This document shows, piece by piece, positions 1 through 6,459 of a stretch of DNA of 10,318 bases. Made by a program: the position numbers and the translations under genes. The notes under the pieces were generated by a model. It was not told the DNA's origin, searched no databases, and saw nothing but the letters and a program-made list of their open reading frames with translations. Position 1 is the stretch's first letter, and the number at the start of each line of letters is the position of its first letter. This stretch comes from Baffinella frigidus. Lineage: Eukaryota; Cryptophyceae; Cryptomonadales; Baffinellaceae. Location of the stretch: positions 273,754 to 284,071 of the forward strand of contig MU646811.1 in assembly GCA_026770585.1 (NCBI GenBank), in the 5' to 3' direction.

Positions 1-23
1 TAAACCCTAAACCCAACCTCAAA

Positions 24-86
24 CCCGAAACCCGAAACCCGAAACCCGAAACCCGAAACCCGAAACCCGAAACCCGAAACCCGAAA
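24..86. repeat. CCCGAAA variant telomere array (9 units)
   Basis: Nine uninterrupted perfect copies of the variant unit CCCGAAA lie here. It differs from CCCTAAA by T to G at the fourth position. The homogeneity suggests local amplification of one mutated unit, not independent mutation of nine units. Confidence 0.95.
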
Positions 87-805
87 CCCTACATTCCACA
101 TTCTCCATCATACACAATACATCCCACAAGCTAAACCCCACACCCTACACCCTACACCGTAAGCACTAAACACTAAACACTAAACCCTAAATCCTGAACC
201 TTAAACCCTAAACCCTAAACCCTAAACCCTAAACCCTCAACCCTAAACCCTAAATCCAACACCCTAAACCCTAAACCCTGAACCCTAAACCCTCAGCGCT
301 GAACCCTAAACCCTTAATCCTCAACCCTAACACCCAATCCATAAACCCTGAAACGTGAACCCTATACCCTACACCGTATACCCTACACCTGAACCATGAA
401 CTTCAATCCCTAAACCCTAAGCCCAGAACCTTAAACCCTGAAACGTACACACTACATCCTACACCCTAAACCCAAAACTCTAAATTCCAAACCATGAACC
501 CTAAACCTTAAACCCTAAACCCTAAACCCTAAACCCTAAACCCTAAACCCCAAACCGTCAACCCTAAAACCTAAACCTTAAACGCTAAACCCTAAACCTT
601 AAACACTAAACCCTCAACCTTGAACCCTAAACACTAGACCCTAAATCCAGCACCCTAAACCCTAAACCCTAAACCCGAAACACTAAATCCTCAACCCTAA
701 GCCCTAACCTCTAAACCCTAAAACATGAACCCTATACCCTACACCTTATACCCTAAACCTGAACCCTGAACCCCAATCCCTAAACCCAAAACCCAAAACA
801 CCAAA

Positions 806-861
806 CCATAAACCATAAACCATAAACCATAAACCATACACCATACACCATACACCATGAA
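806..861. repeat. CCATAAA / CCATACA variant telomere array
   Basis: Four perfect CCATAAA units (806-833) are followed by three perfect CCATACA units (834-854) and one CCATGAA. The order shows stepwise spread of a second substitution on top of the first. Confidence 0.93.
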
Positions 862-959
862 CCCTAAACCCCAAACCCTAAACACTGAACACTAAACACT
901 AAACCGTCAACCCTAAATCCTAAACCTTGCACCCTAAACCTTAAACACTAAAGCCTAAA

Positions 960-1036
960 CCCTAAACCCTAAACCCTAAACCCTAAACCCTAAACCCTAA
1001 ACCCTAAACCCTAAACCCTAAACCCTAAACCCTAAA
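960..1036. repeat. Longest perfect CCCTAAA tract (11 units)
   Basis: Eleven perfect tandem CCCTAAA units occupy 77 bases. This is the purest canonical telomere sequence in the window, yet it sits about 1 kb in from the left end, with degenerate units on both sides. Shorter canonical runs occur at 206-233 and near 505-550. Confidence 0.96.
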
Positions 1037-1238
1037 CCCAAAACACTGAACCCTAAGCCCTAATCTCTAAACCCTGAAACGTGAACCCTATACCTTACAC
1101 CTTGTACCCTACAGCTGAACCCTGAACCCCAATCCCTCAACCCTAAGCCCTGAACCTTAAACCCTAAAACGTATACACTACACCCAAAACCCAAAACCCA
1201 AAACCCTAAACCCTAAACCATCAACCCTAAACCCACAA

Positions 1239-1315
1239 CCCCAAACCCCAAACCCCAAACCCCAAACCCCAAATCCCAAACCCCAAACCCCAAACCCCAA
1301 ACCCCAAACCCCACA
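1239..1315. repeat. CCCCAAA variant telomere array
   Basis: Ten 7-bp units, nine of them perfect CCCCAAA and one TCCCAAA at 1274-1280, are followed by CCCCACA. The period stays 7 bp, so this is a homogenised variant of the host repeat. It is not the 8-bp ciliate CCCCAAAA telomere. Confidence 0.94.
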
Positions 1316-1410
1316 CCCTCATCAACAACCTCAAACCTTAAACCCTAAACCCTGAACAACAACCCTCAACCCTGAACAATAACCCTCAACCCTGAACAAT
1401 AAACCCGAAA

Positions 1411-1469
1411 CCCGAAGCGTAGGTGGTGCTAGCGTGGACGGAAGCGGTGCTCGTCTCCGTCCAGACCCT
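1411..1469. repeat. Subtelomeric repeat H, short copy within the telomeric tract
   Basis: A 59-bp segment is repeated with few differences at 1550-1608 (offset 139). Both copies begin with CCCGAA, contain GGTGGTGCTAGCGTGGACGG and end in CCAGACCCT. Here it is followed at once by telomeric 7-mers, so it forms an island of subtelomeric DNA in the telomeric tract. Confidence 0.9.
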
Positions 1470-1549
1470 TGAAACCTAAACCCTGAACCTTAACCCTAAA
1501 CCCTGAACTCTCAACCCTAAATCCTAAACCCTAAACATTAAACCTGAAA

Positions 1550-1830
1550 CCCGAAACGCAGGTGGTGCTAGCGTGGACGGAAGCGGTGCTGATCTCCTTC
1601 CAGACCCTCGCCTCTGCCGTCCTCGTCTCCCTCTTCCTCAGGTCTCCTAGCACCCCTCCCTGTAAGGACGTGAGGCTTAGGGTGTGGAGGGATTGGAGGA
1701 TCGGTCTCCTTCCAGACCCTCGCCTCTTCTCTCCTCGTCTTCCTCTTCATCAGGTGTCCTACCCCTCATCATGCCACGCCCTCCCCCCCAAACACAAGCA
1801 ACTCTCACCATCAGGGCGTAGGGCTTAGGG
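1550..1830. repeat. Subtelomeric CT-rich tandem repeat H
   Basis: After the 59-bp segment shared with 1411-1469, a unit of roughly 110 bp is repeated about twice. It contains TCTCCTTCCAGACCCTCGCC, a CT-rich stretch (CCTCGTC..CCTCTTC), and GCTTAGGGTGTGGAGGG. The same unit recurs at 3314-3457. The TTAGGG-like part reads opposite to the telomere. Short open frames on both strands look like by-products of the repeat, and I do not call them genes. Confidence 0.8.
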
Positions 1831-2001
1831 TGTGGAGGGTTTCGAGGGTTTCGAGGGTTTCGACGGTTTGCAGGGTTTGGAGGATTGGGAGGGTTGGGAG
1901 GGTTAGGAGGGTTGGGAGGGTTGGGAGGGTTGGGAGGGTTTGGAGGGTTTGGAGGGTGTGGAGGGTGTTGAGGGTGTGGAGGGTGTGGAGGGGTTGGAGG
2001 G
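1831..2001. repeat. 9-bp G-rich minisatellite (19 units)
   Basis: Nineteen contiguous 9-bp units follow the pattern TKKGGAGGG. Examples in order are TGTGGAGGG, TTTCGAGGG (twice), TTTGCAGGG, TTGGGAGGG (several), TTTGGAGGG (twice) and TGTTGAGGG. The G-strand has regularly spaced GGG runs that could form G-quadruplexes. Because the unit is a multiple of 3, it stays open in several frames and gives a low-complexity Thr-Leu-Pro/Gln pseudo-protein on the minus strand, which I reject as a gene. Confidence 0.93.
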
Positions 2002-2153
2002 TGCAGGGTTGGAGGTGCGCCGCGATGCTCGGGAGCCGGAGGGTCTCAACTTTCGGTATCGTGTGGTTGTCAACTTTTGGTGTTGTGGGATTGTTTGCGC
2101 GGCCAACACATGCCAAGACCGCTCTAGCAGGAGCCCTAGAGCCGGCAGTAAGC
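2002..2153. other. Short unassigned subtelomeric stretch
   Basis: This links the minisatellite to the first inverted-repeat element. It contains the internal echo TCAACTTTCGGTATCGTGTGG / TCAACTTTTGGTGTTGTGGG (about 2046-2090), a weak direct repeat. No gene was recognised. Confidence 0.5.
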
Positions 2154-2155
2154 TA

Positions 2156-2328
2156 GCGCGTTTGCGGTAATTGTTGTCCATTTTGGACGTGCTGTTTCCC
2201 GGTTTTCCGGTTTTTTAAAATGTTGTCAAGGTCGTAAAACATTTTACATGGACACTTCTGGTACACATGAAAACCGGAAAACCGGAAAACCGCACGTCCA
2301 GAACGGACAACAATTACCGCAAACGCTC
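2156..2328. mobile_element. TA-flanked 173-bp MITE-like element (family T)
   Basis: The terminal inverted repeats run 2158-2192 and 2292-2326, 35 bp each with two mismatches, and include GCGTTTGCGGTAATTGTTGT. Subterminal CCGGTTTT runs (about 2199-2215) mirror AAAACCGG runs (about 2269-2291). TA dinucleotides sit at 2154-2155 and 2329-2330 just outside the ends, as expected for a TA target duplication. The interior is AT-rich and too short for a transposase. It resembles a non-autonomous TIR element, and no second copy is present in the window. Confidence 0.85.
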
Positions 2329-2353
2329 TAGCGGGACGCTAGCTCCGTCTCAT

Positions 2354-2457
2354 TATCCCTTAAGTGACCAACGGGCGAATAATCGCCCGTGGAAGCCCTA
2401 GGCAGGTCCTAGGGCCCTACGGTAGGGCGTATGAGCCTACTGGTCACTTGAGGGATA
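2354..2457. mobile_element. Family A MITE-like element, copy 1
   Basis: The ends are TATCCCTTAAGTGACCA and its near complement TGGTCACTTGAGGGATA. The interior holds GGGCGAATAATCGCCC, CCTAGGCAGGTCCTAGGG and CCTACGGTAGGGCGTATG. It is in inverted orientation relative to copy 4 (4899-5004) and the same orientation as the nested copy at 3619-3724. TA flanks both ends. Confidence 0.9.
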
Positions 2458-2479
2458 TCGCGTCCGCATGCTAATGGGG

Positions 2480-2629
2480 TAACGGCCTGAAAATGGGGTA
2501 GTTAGGCCTACGGCGTTGCCTAGGACCTCCTACCGTAGGCCGAGACTTTTTGGTCCTAGCTTCCCTCGGCCTACGGTAGGAGGTCCTAGGCAATGCCGTA
2601 TGCCTAACTACCCCATTTTCAGGCCGTTA
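2480..2629. mobile_element. Family C foldback element (65-bp arms)
   Basis: Arms 2480-2544 and 2565-2629 are reverse complements with only two mismatches in 65 positions, around a 20-bp loop. The ends read TAACGGCCTGAAAATGGGGT, so TA flanks the element on both sides. The arms contain CCTAGGACCTCCTACCGTAG, sharing core motifs with families A and B. It is a single copy here. Transcribed RNA would form an almost perfect long hairpin. Confidence 0.93.
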
Positions 2630-2743
2630 GCCTATGAATGCTGGGCAGCACCGCGGGTTACCTCACGGCACACCCTCCCAGGACCCTCCCGGCCGAGTGT
2701 TTGAGGTTTGTGGTTTCAAGGTCAGGGGGTGCGGGGTGAGGGG

Positions 2744-2847
2744 TGTCCCTTAAGTGGCCAGTAGGCGCATACGACCTACCGTAGGACCCTAGGACCTGCC
2801 TAGGACCTCAAGGGGTATGTCTGGACCCGCTGGCTACTGGAGGGATG
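2744..2847. mobile_element. Family A element, diverged copy 2
   Basis: It starts TGTCCCTTAAGTGGCCAGTAGG and continues with CATACGACCTACCGTAGG and CCTAGGACCTGCCTAGG as in copy 4. The right half is diverged (GGCTACTGGAGGGATG) and the TA flanks have mutated to TG, so this is probably an older copy. Confidence 0.8.
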
Positions 2848-2848
2848 C

Positions 2849-2920
2849 CTAGGGCCCCACACTGGTCCTACAGGGGAGGGGGGGGGGGGGGGGGGTCCTT
2901 GTGAGCGAGGTACCCCGCTA
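2849..2920. mobile_element. Family B, truncated right half with G18 run
   Basis: It has the B core CCTAGGGCCC..CTGGTCCTA, then an expanded G tract (18 uninterrupted Gs, 2878-2895), then the B right end TTGTGAGCGAGGTACC. The left TIR is missing. The short G run of normal B copies has expanded here. Confidence 0.8.
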
Positions 2921-2960
2921 CCGTGACAAGCAGCGTGGTGTTCTGACTGGGTCGATCAAG

Positions 2961-3058
2961 GTCTCTCTATCTCTCTCTCGCCCTCCCTCCCTCCCTCCCT
3001 CCCTCTCCCTCTCTCTCCCTCTCTCTCCCTCCCTCTCCCTCCCTCCCTCCCTCCCTCT
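2961..3058. repeat. Polypyrimidine (CT/CCCT) low-complexity tract
   Basis: Nearly 100 bases are almost purely C and T, mixing CT dinucleotides with CCCT tetramers. It is a microsatellite-type tract that can form triplex (H-DNA) structures. It is not coding. Confidence 0.93.
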
Positions 3059-3113
3059 GCATCCGAGGTAGGTGGGAGGGTTGCGGGTTAGCGGGTTAGA
3101 GGTGAGGGTTGTA

Positions 3114-3213
3114 CCTAGGGCCCCACACTGATCCCCAAAGGGAGGGGGGGGGGCGGGCGTGTGAGCAAGGTACCCCTGAGGGGAGTGGGGGACGGGTCCT
3201 TGTGAGCGAGGTA
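3114..3213. mobile_element. Two further partial family B right ends
   Basis: One partial copy at 3114-3179 has CCTAGGGCCCCACACTGATCC, a G-rich run and GTGAGCAAGGTACCCCTGA. A second terminal piece at 3186-3213 ends TTGTGAGCGAGGTAC. Both lack a left TIR. With 2849-2920 they suggest a locally duplicated, decaying B fragment. Confidence 0.7.
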
Positions 3214-3313
3214 CTAGGATTTGCCCTAGGAGCGCCTAGCGCCCCCGAGCCCTATCGTGACCCCCCCCTGGGGTCACCCTACCGAGGTACCCGAGTGGCG
3301 TGACAAGAGGCCG

Positions 3314-3457
3314 CTTGAGGCTTAGGGTTTGGAGGGATTGGAGGATTGGTCTCCTTCCAGACCCTCGCCTCTTCTCTCCTCGTCTTCCTCTTCCTCAGGT
3401 CTCCTAGCACCCCTCCCTGTCAGGACTTGAGGCTTAGGGTTTGGAGGGATTGGAGGA
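3314..3457. repeat. Subtelomeric repeat H, second location
   Basis: A 32-bp segment containing GAGGCTTAGGGTTTGGAGGG occurs exactly at 3314-3345 and 3426-3457 (period 112). Between the copies lies the CT-rich unit already seen at 1590-1800 (TCTCCTTCCAGACCCTCGCC). This places the subtelomeric unit about 1.5 kb internal to the main block. Confidence 0.88.
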
Positions 3458-3520
3458 GCTAACAAGAGGCGTGGTGTCCGAGCTGGGTCGCGGGATCCGA
3501 ACGGACGCATGGTTTTTCTG

Positions 3521-3740
3521 TGCAAGGGTACCTCGATCGTAAGAAACCGCAACCACTAGGACCCTACAGTAGGACCATGCCTAGGGCTCTACGGTGGTCC
3601 TAGGGGGGGGGCAGTTTCTTATCCCTTAAGTGGCCATAGGGTGAATATTCGCCCTAAGTCGCCCTAGGCAGGTCCTAGGGCCCTACGGTAGGGCGTATGG
3701 GCCTAGTGGCCACTTAAGGGATAAGCGAGGTACCCCTGTA
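3521..3740. mobile_element. Family B copy interrupted by a nested family A element
   Basis: The left B end is CAAGGGTACCTCG..GTAAGAAACCGC, followed by the B core CTAGGACCCTACAGTAGGACC and a G run, then CAGTTTCTT. At that point family A begins (3619), and after 3724 the B right end resumes as AGCGAGGTACCCCTGTA. The B copy is otherwise full length, so A inserted into B. Confidence 0.9.
3619..3724. mobile_element. Family A element, copy 3 (nested in B)
   Basis: This is a 106-bp copy with perfect ends TTATCCCTTAAGTGGCCA and TGGCCACTTAAGGGATAA. The interior matches copy 1 (CCTAGGCAGGTCCTAGGG, CCTACGGTAGGGCGTATG). Its perfect termini and position inside another element make it one of the youngest insertions here. 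Confidence 0.92.
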
Positions 3741-3799
3741 GAACAAGTTCCAGTGTCCGCCTATGTTGGGAGCTCGAAGAACCTCAGGGACCTAACGGG
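3741..3799 (+). repeat. Family D repeat, copy 1 (partial)
   Basis: It contains AAGTTCCAGTGTCCGCCTAT, GTTGGGAGCTCGAAGAACC and a decayed version of the ACCTAAAGG end. The D core CTATGTTGGGAG recurs about ten times in the window in both orientations. The function is unknown. It follows directly on the end of a B element. Confidence 0.85.
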
Positions 3800-3885
3800 C
3801 TTCTGCCGCCAATGTAGATTCACTTAGGCCTCGGAAGTAGATTCACTGACTGGGTCGCCTCTGTTGCCGACCGGAAGCATGGCTG

Positions 3886-4347
3886 TCCTTTAGGTCCTTC
3901 AGGTTTTGATTTCCCCCAACATGGCCCAACGACACGCCTTTCCGTAGAAAAGATCTGCAGAAAAACATTTTTGCTTTCGGATCGCGTTTAGCTCTCCAGT
4001 GCAGAGGCTCGTGAAGAGGGGATATTGGGTGGTTCTCTTGGGGTGTTTGAGCAGAACAAGTTCCAGTGTCCGCCCATGGTGGGAGCTCGACGAACCTCAC
4101 AGACCGCGTCTGTTGCCGGGAGCAGATCGCACTGGCTCGTCGCAGAGCACCTTCCAACCGACTTCTCGAAAGTCCCCCTGTCCAAAATCGTGAACGCACA
4201 CTCGCGCAACCGCCGCGTCTAGGCTGATGAGTGCACTGGAGAGCGAAACGCGATCCGAAAGCAAACATGCTTTCTTTGCAGTCCTTTCTACGGAAAGGCG
4301 TGTCGTTGGGCTATGTTGGGAGAAATTAAAACCTCAAGGACCTAAAG
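3886..4347. repeat. Composite inverted pair of family D repeats
   Basis: Two long D copies face each other. The left one is on the minus strand (about 3886-4005) and the right one on the plus strand (4230-4347). Each contains CGATCCGAAAGCAAA-like, CGGAAAGGCGTGTCGTTGGG and GGACCTAAAG-like segments. They flank about 225 bp that holds another, shorter D copy (4053-4105). The whole behaves as a long imperfect palindrome. Open frames across it on both strands are by-products of the symmetry, and no protein family is recognised. Confidence 0.82.
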
Positions 4348-4403
4348 TGTCCCCCCTTGCATTGTGATGCGGGTGGGTGGCGAGCCTGGCGACGGGGGAC
4401 TTG

Positions 4404-4463
4404 AGGATAAGTTCCGGTGTCCGCCTATGTTGGGAGCTCCAAGAACCTAAAGGACCTAAAGGA
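4404..4463 (+). repeat. Family D repeat, short form
   Basis: It reads AGGATAAGTTCCGGTGTCCG, CCTATGTTGGGAGCTC, then a tandem 9-mer ACCTAAAGG (ACCTAAAGG ACCTAAAGG). It is nearly identical to the copy at 5221-5310. Confidence 0.85.
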
Positions 4464-4477
4464 TGAGGCGTTGCGTG

Positions 4478-4568
4478 GCGTCCTCCTAGGACCCTCCAGT
4501 AGGTCTATTCCTAGGGCCCTAGTGGTCCTAGTGGGGGGGCAGTTTCTGGTGAGCGAGGTACCCCTGTA
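4478..4568. mobile_element. Family B element lacking its left TIR
   Basis: It has the B core CCTAGGACCCTCCAGTAGG and CCTAGGGCCCTAGTGGTCCTA, a G run, and the right end GTGAGCGAGGTACCCCTGTA. The expected left end is replaced by unrelated GC-rich sequence, so the copy is 5' truncated. Confidence 0.85.
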
Positions 4569-4583
4569 GACTGGCGACGGCGT

Positions 4584-4641
4584 AGGAGGTGGAGTTAGAA
4601 TCCACCCGGAAAAGGAGGTGGAGTTAGAATCCACCCGGAAA
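4584..4641. repeat. 29-bp perfect tandem duplication
   Basis: Two exact 29-bp copies (4584-4612 and 4613-4641) begin AGGAGGTGGAGTTAGAATCC. The perfect identity indicates a recent slippage or duplication event. Confidence 0.92.
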
Positions 4642-4898
4642 ATGCTCGTATGAGCGGCCGACACGGGGTACAGTAAGTGGCACAATGCGTAGCATGTGCG
4701 GCGCTGACGCTGGTTGTTTGGCAATAAATTATCAATCTCTCTCTGGCGACGGCGGTGATGGCGGCTTCAGCTGGCGGTACTCGCGGGTGCTGTGGGTGTG
4801 GCATTGCCTGATTACTGATTACTGATTACTGAATTTATTAAAGAGGTTTCGCCTTGATTGCCTAACCCGTGCCATTACCAGACTATGATCGGTCCATG
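4642..4898. other. Unassigned stretch with a 7-bp microsatellite
   Basis: No gene was recognised. It contains three ATTACTG units (4811-4831), a TGGCGACGGCG motif near 4745 that also appears at about 4571, and an AATAAA hexamer at about 4721. The hexamer could be a polyadenylation signal, but nothing upstream supports a transcript. Confidence 0.5.
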
Positions 4899-5004
4899 TT
4901 ATCCCTTAAGTGACCAGTAGGCTCATACGCCCTACCGTAGGGCCCTAGGACCTGCCTAGGGCTTCCATGGGCGATTATTCGCCCGTTGGTCACTTAAGGG
5001 ATAA
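4899..5004. mobile_element. Family A element, copy 4
   Basis: This is a full-length 106-bp copy, TTATCCCTTAAGTGACCAGT to its complement ending TTGGTCACTTAAGGGATAA, in the orientation opposite to copies 1 and 3. The interior carries CCTACCGTAGGGCCCTAGG and GGGCGATTATTCGCCC. Removing one TA gives a plausible empty site. Confidence 0.93.
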
Positions 5005-5040
5005 CCCGCTCAGTCTGTCTCCGAGCCTGCCGGGCGCGGG

Positions 5041-5310
5041 CGAAGCATGGCCTTTCTGCAGGATACGTTCCGGTATCCGCCTATGTTGGGAGCGCGAAGA
5101 ACCTAAAGGACCTAAAGGACCTAAAGCATGCAACGCACCCGGCGGTCCAGGTGTGTGCCGTTGTGGGTCATCACCCTGGAATCGAATGTTATGAGATCCT
5201 TCTGCACTGGGGGGCCTGATGTGATCCGAAAGGAGGCATGGCCTTTCTGCAGGATAAGTTCCGGTGTCCGCCTATGTTGGGAGCTCGAAGAACCTAAAGG
5301 ACCTAAAGGT
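5041..5310 (+). repeat. Two tandem family D repeats (period about 190 bp)
   Basis: Copies at 5041-5127 and 5221-5310 each contain GCATGGCCTTTCTGCAGGAT, TCCGCCTATGTTGGGAG and two or three ACCTAAAGG units. They are separated by about 95 bp of unrelated sequence. The first has three 9-mer units and the second two, so copy number varies between members. Confidence 0.85.
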
Positions 5311-5494
5311 CTGGGAAAACTTAAGAGAAGTGCTTCAGATGGAGTGTCAGTACAAGTGTAGGTACGTGTGCATCGACACCTGCGGACGCGGGTGGTTTCG
5401 TGTGCCTGTGGCAGCATCGCCCACTATGAACATGTGCATGTATGATACGTCCGAATCTCGAGGTTGCCTTGAGGCGATGCCACACCTCTGCCTC
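5311..5494. other. Short unassigned stretch between D and B repeats
   Basis: No repeat partner or protein family was recognised here. Open frames run into the neighbouring repeats on both sides, so they are not credible genes. Confidence 0.4.
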
Positions 5495-5622
5495 TACAGG
5501 GGTACCCCGCCCATAAGAAACCGCCTCGTCCTAGGACCCTATATGTACAGTAGGCCTAAGCCTACGGCTCTATGGAGGTCCTAGGGGGGGGGGCGGTTTC
5601 TTATGAGCGAGGCACTCCTGTA
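5495..5622. mobile_element. Family B element (128 bp)
   Basis: The left end is TACAGGGGTACCCCGCCCAT then AAGAAACCGCC, and the right end is GGCGGTTTCTTATGAGCGAG with slightly mutated CACTCCTGTA. The core includes CCTAGGACCC, ACAGTAGGCC and a G run. TA lies at both outer edges. Confidence 0.92.
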
Positions 5623-5869
5623 CAGACACCTGTACATGTTCGCCCACTCGAGAAAATTTGAAATAATTCACTTTGAAGGAGCTGGAGCAGAACCAAAACA
5701 CGCCCCGTTGCCATCTCTCTGAACTCAGAGATGAAAACTGCCTTTTTGCTAAGCCAGTCACCGCCCCCCACCCTTCAAGTGTCGGTGTACCGAGCAGAAC
5801 CCAGCCTGGCAGCATGTCCAAAATTGCCCAGCTTCGAAAGTGATCAGCTCCTGTGTAGATCCTTACTGA
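5623..5869. other. Unassigned stretch between two B elements
   Basis: No gene was recognised. It contains a small hairpin-forming segment near 5712-5733 (CATCTCT..AGAGATG). The short frames here read into B ends, so they are repeat-derived. Confidence 0.4.
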
Positions 5870-5995
5870 TACAGGGGTACCTCGCTCATAAGAAACCGCC
5901 CACCCCCCCAGGACCACCATAGGGCCCTAGGTGTGGTCCTACTGTAGGGACCTCTAGAGGGGGAGGCGGTTTCTTATGAGCGAGGTACCCCTGTA
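5870..5995. mobile_element. Family B element (126 bp)
   Basis: Intact ends read TACAGGGGTACCTCGCTCAT at the left and ATGAGCGAGGTACCCCTGTA at the right. The core is rearranged relative to other copies: the strand orientation of CCTAGG..GGTCCTACTGTAGGG is reversed, as expected for insertion in the opposite direction. Confidence 0.95.
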
Positions 5996-6035
5996 ACGCA
6001 CGCTGTCACGGCGACGACGGCACACGCAGAAGGTG

Positions 6036-6133
6036 TACAGGGGTACCTCGCTCATAAGAAAACGCTTCCCCCTAGGGCCCTACTGTAGGGTGCCAGGGGG
6101 GGGGCGTTTTCTTATGAGCGAGGTACCCTTATA
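6036..6133. mobile_element. Family B element, short form (98 bp)
   Basis: It has intact left end TACAGGGGTACCTCGCTCAT and a right end ATGAGCGAGGTACCCTTATA with two changes. The core is reduced to about one CCTAGGGCCCTACTGTAGGG. It lies only 40 bp from the preceding B copy. It shows that internal length varies while the TIRs are kept. Confidence 0.93.
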
Positions 6134-6211
6134 GGCAGACACAGAGGGAGTGTCTTGCCTGGTTGCCGGACTTCGAGAAGGCCTGGCTGCTGGCTGCTGG
6201 AGCAGGGCAGA

Positions 6212-6459
6212 TCCTTTAGGTCCTTGAGGTTTTGATTTCTCCCAACATAGCCCAACGACACGCCTTTCCGTGGAAAAGATCTGCAGAAAAAGCTTATTTG
6301 CTCTCGGATCGCGTTGAGCTCTCGGGGGAAAGCGAGGTTTAACAACCCTCCAGTGCAGACAACCTGTCCTTAGAAGTTGACTGGGCCTTTAGGTCCTTTA
6401 GGTTTTAAATGCTCCCAACATATGCCAACGACACGCCGTTCCGTAGAAGGGATCTGCAG
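6212..6459 (-). repeat. Two family D repeats on the minus strand
   Basis: Copies at about 6212-6359 and 6385-6459 run in direct tandem. On the plus strand each reads CCTTTAGGTCC..AGGTTTT, CTCCCAACATA, CCAACGACACGCC and GATCTGCAG. The first matches the outer arms of the 3886-4347 palindrome over its whole length. The second is shorter. Confidence 0.85.

Larger units (their letters stand above)
1..1549. repeat. Degenerate telomeric / telomere-associated 7-bp repeat tract
   Basis: The tract is built almost entirely of 7-bp units related to CCCTAAA, the C-strand of the TTTAGGG telomere repeat. Units vary at one or two positions (CCCGAAA, CCCCAAA, CCATAAA, CCCTACA, CACTAAA, CCCTGAA). The C-rich strand reads 5'->3' from base 1, the orientation expected at the left end of a chromosome. 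Perfect CCCTAAA runs are interspersed with decayed units, and the first bases are not a clean telomere, so this is probably the proximal, degenerate part of a telomere or an internal telomere-derived tract. It is broken at 1411-1469 by a subtelomeric repeat. No coding potential is seen. Confidence 0.95.

Noticed and set aside
1239-1315. Ciliate-type CCCCAAAA telomere
   Set aside because: The period is 7 bp throughout, and the block is surrounded by CCCTAAA-derived units.
1811-2116. Minus-strand open frame with Thr-Leu-Gln/Pro repeats
   Set aside because: It is a translation of the 9-bp minisatellite. All frames are open because the unit length is a multiple of three.
2480-2629. Hairpin as a bacterial-type terminator or riboswitch
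   Set aside because: The host is eukaryotic, and the 65-bp arms with TA flanks fit a mobile foldback element.
3843-4268. 141-codon minus-strand open frame
   Set aside because: It spans the inverted D pair and is mirrored by other frames. No protein family is recognised, and the open frame follows from repeat symmetry.
5495-6133. Regularly repeated elements resembling a CRISPR array
   Set aside because: The repeats are long TIR elements with irregular spacing, in a eukaryotic telomeric context.
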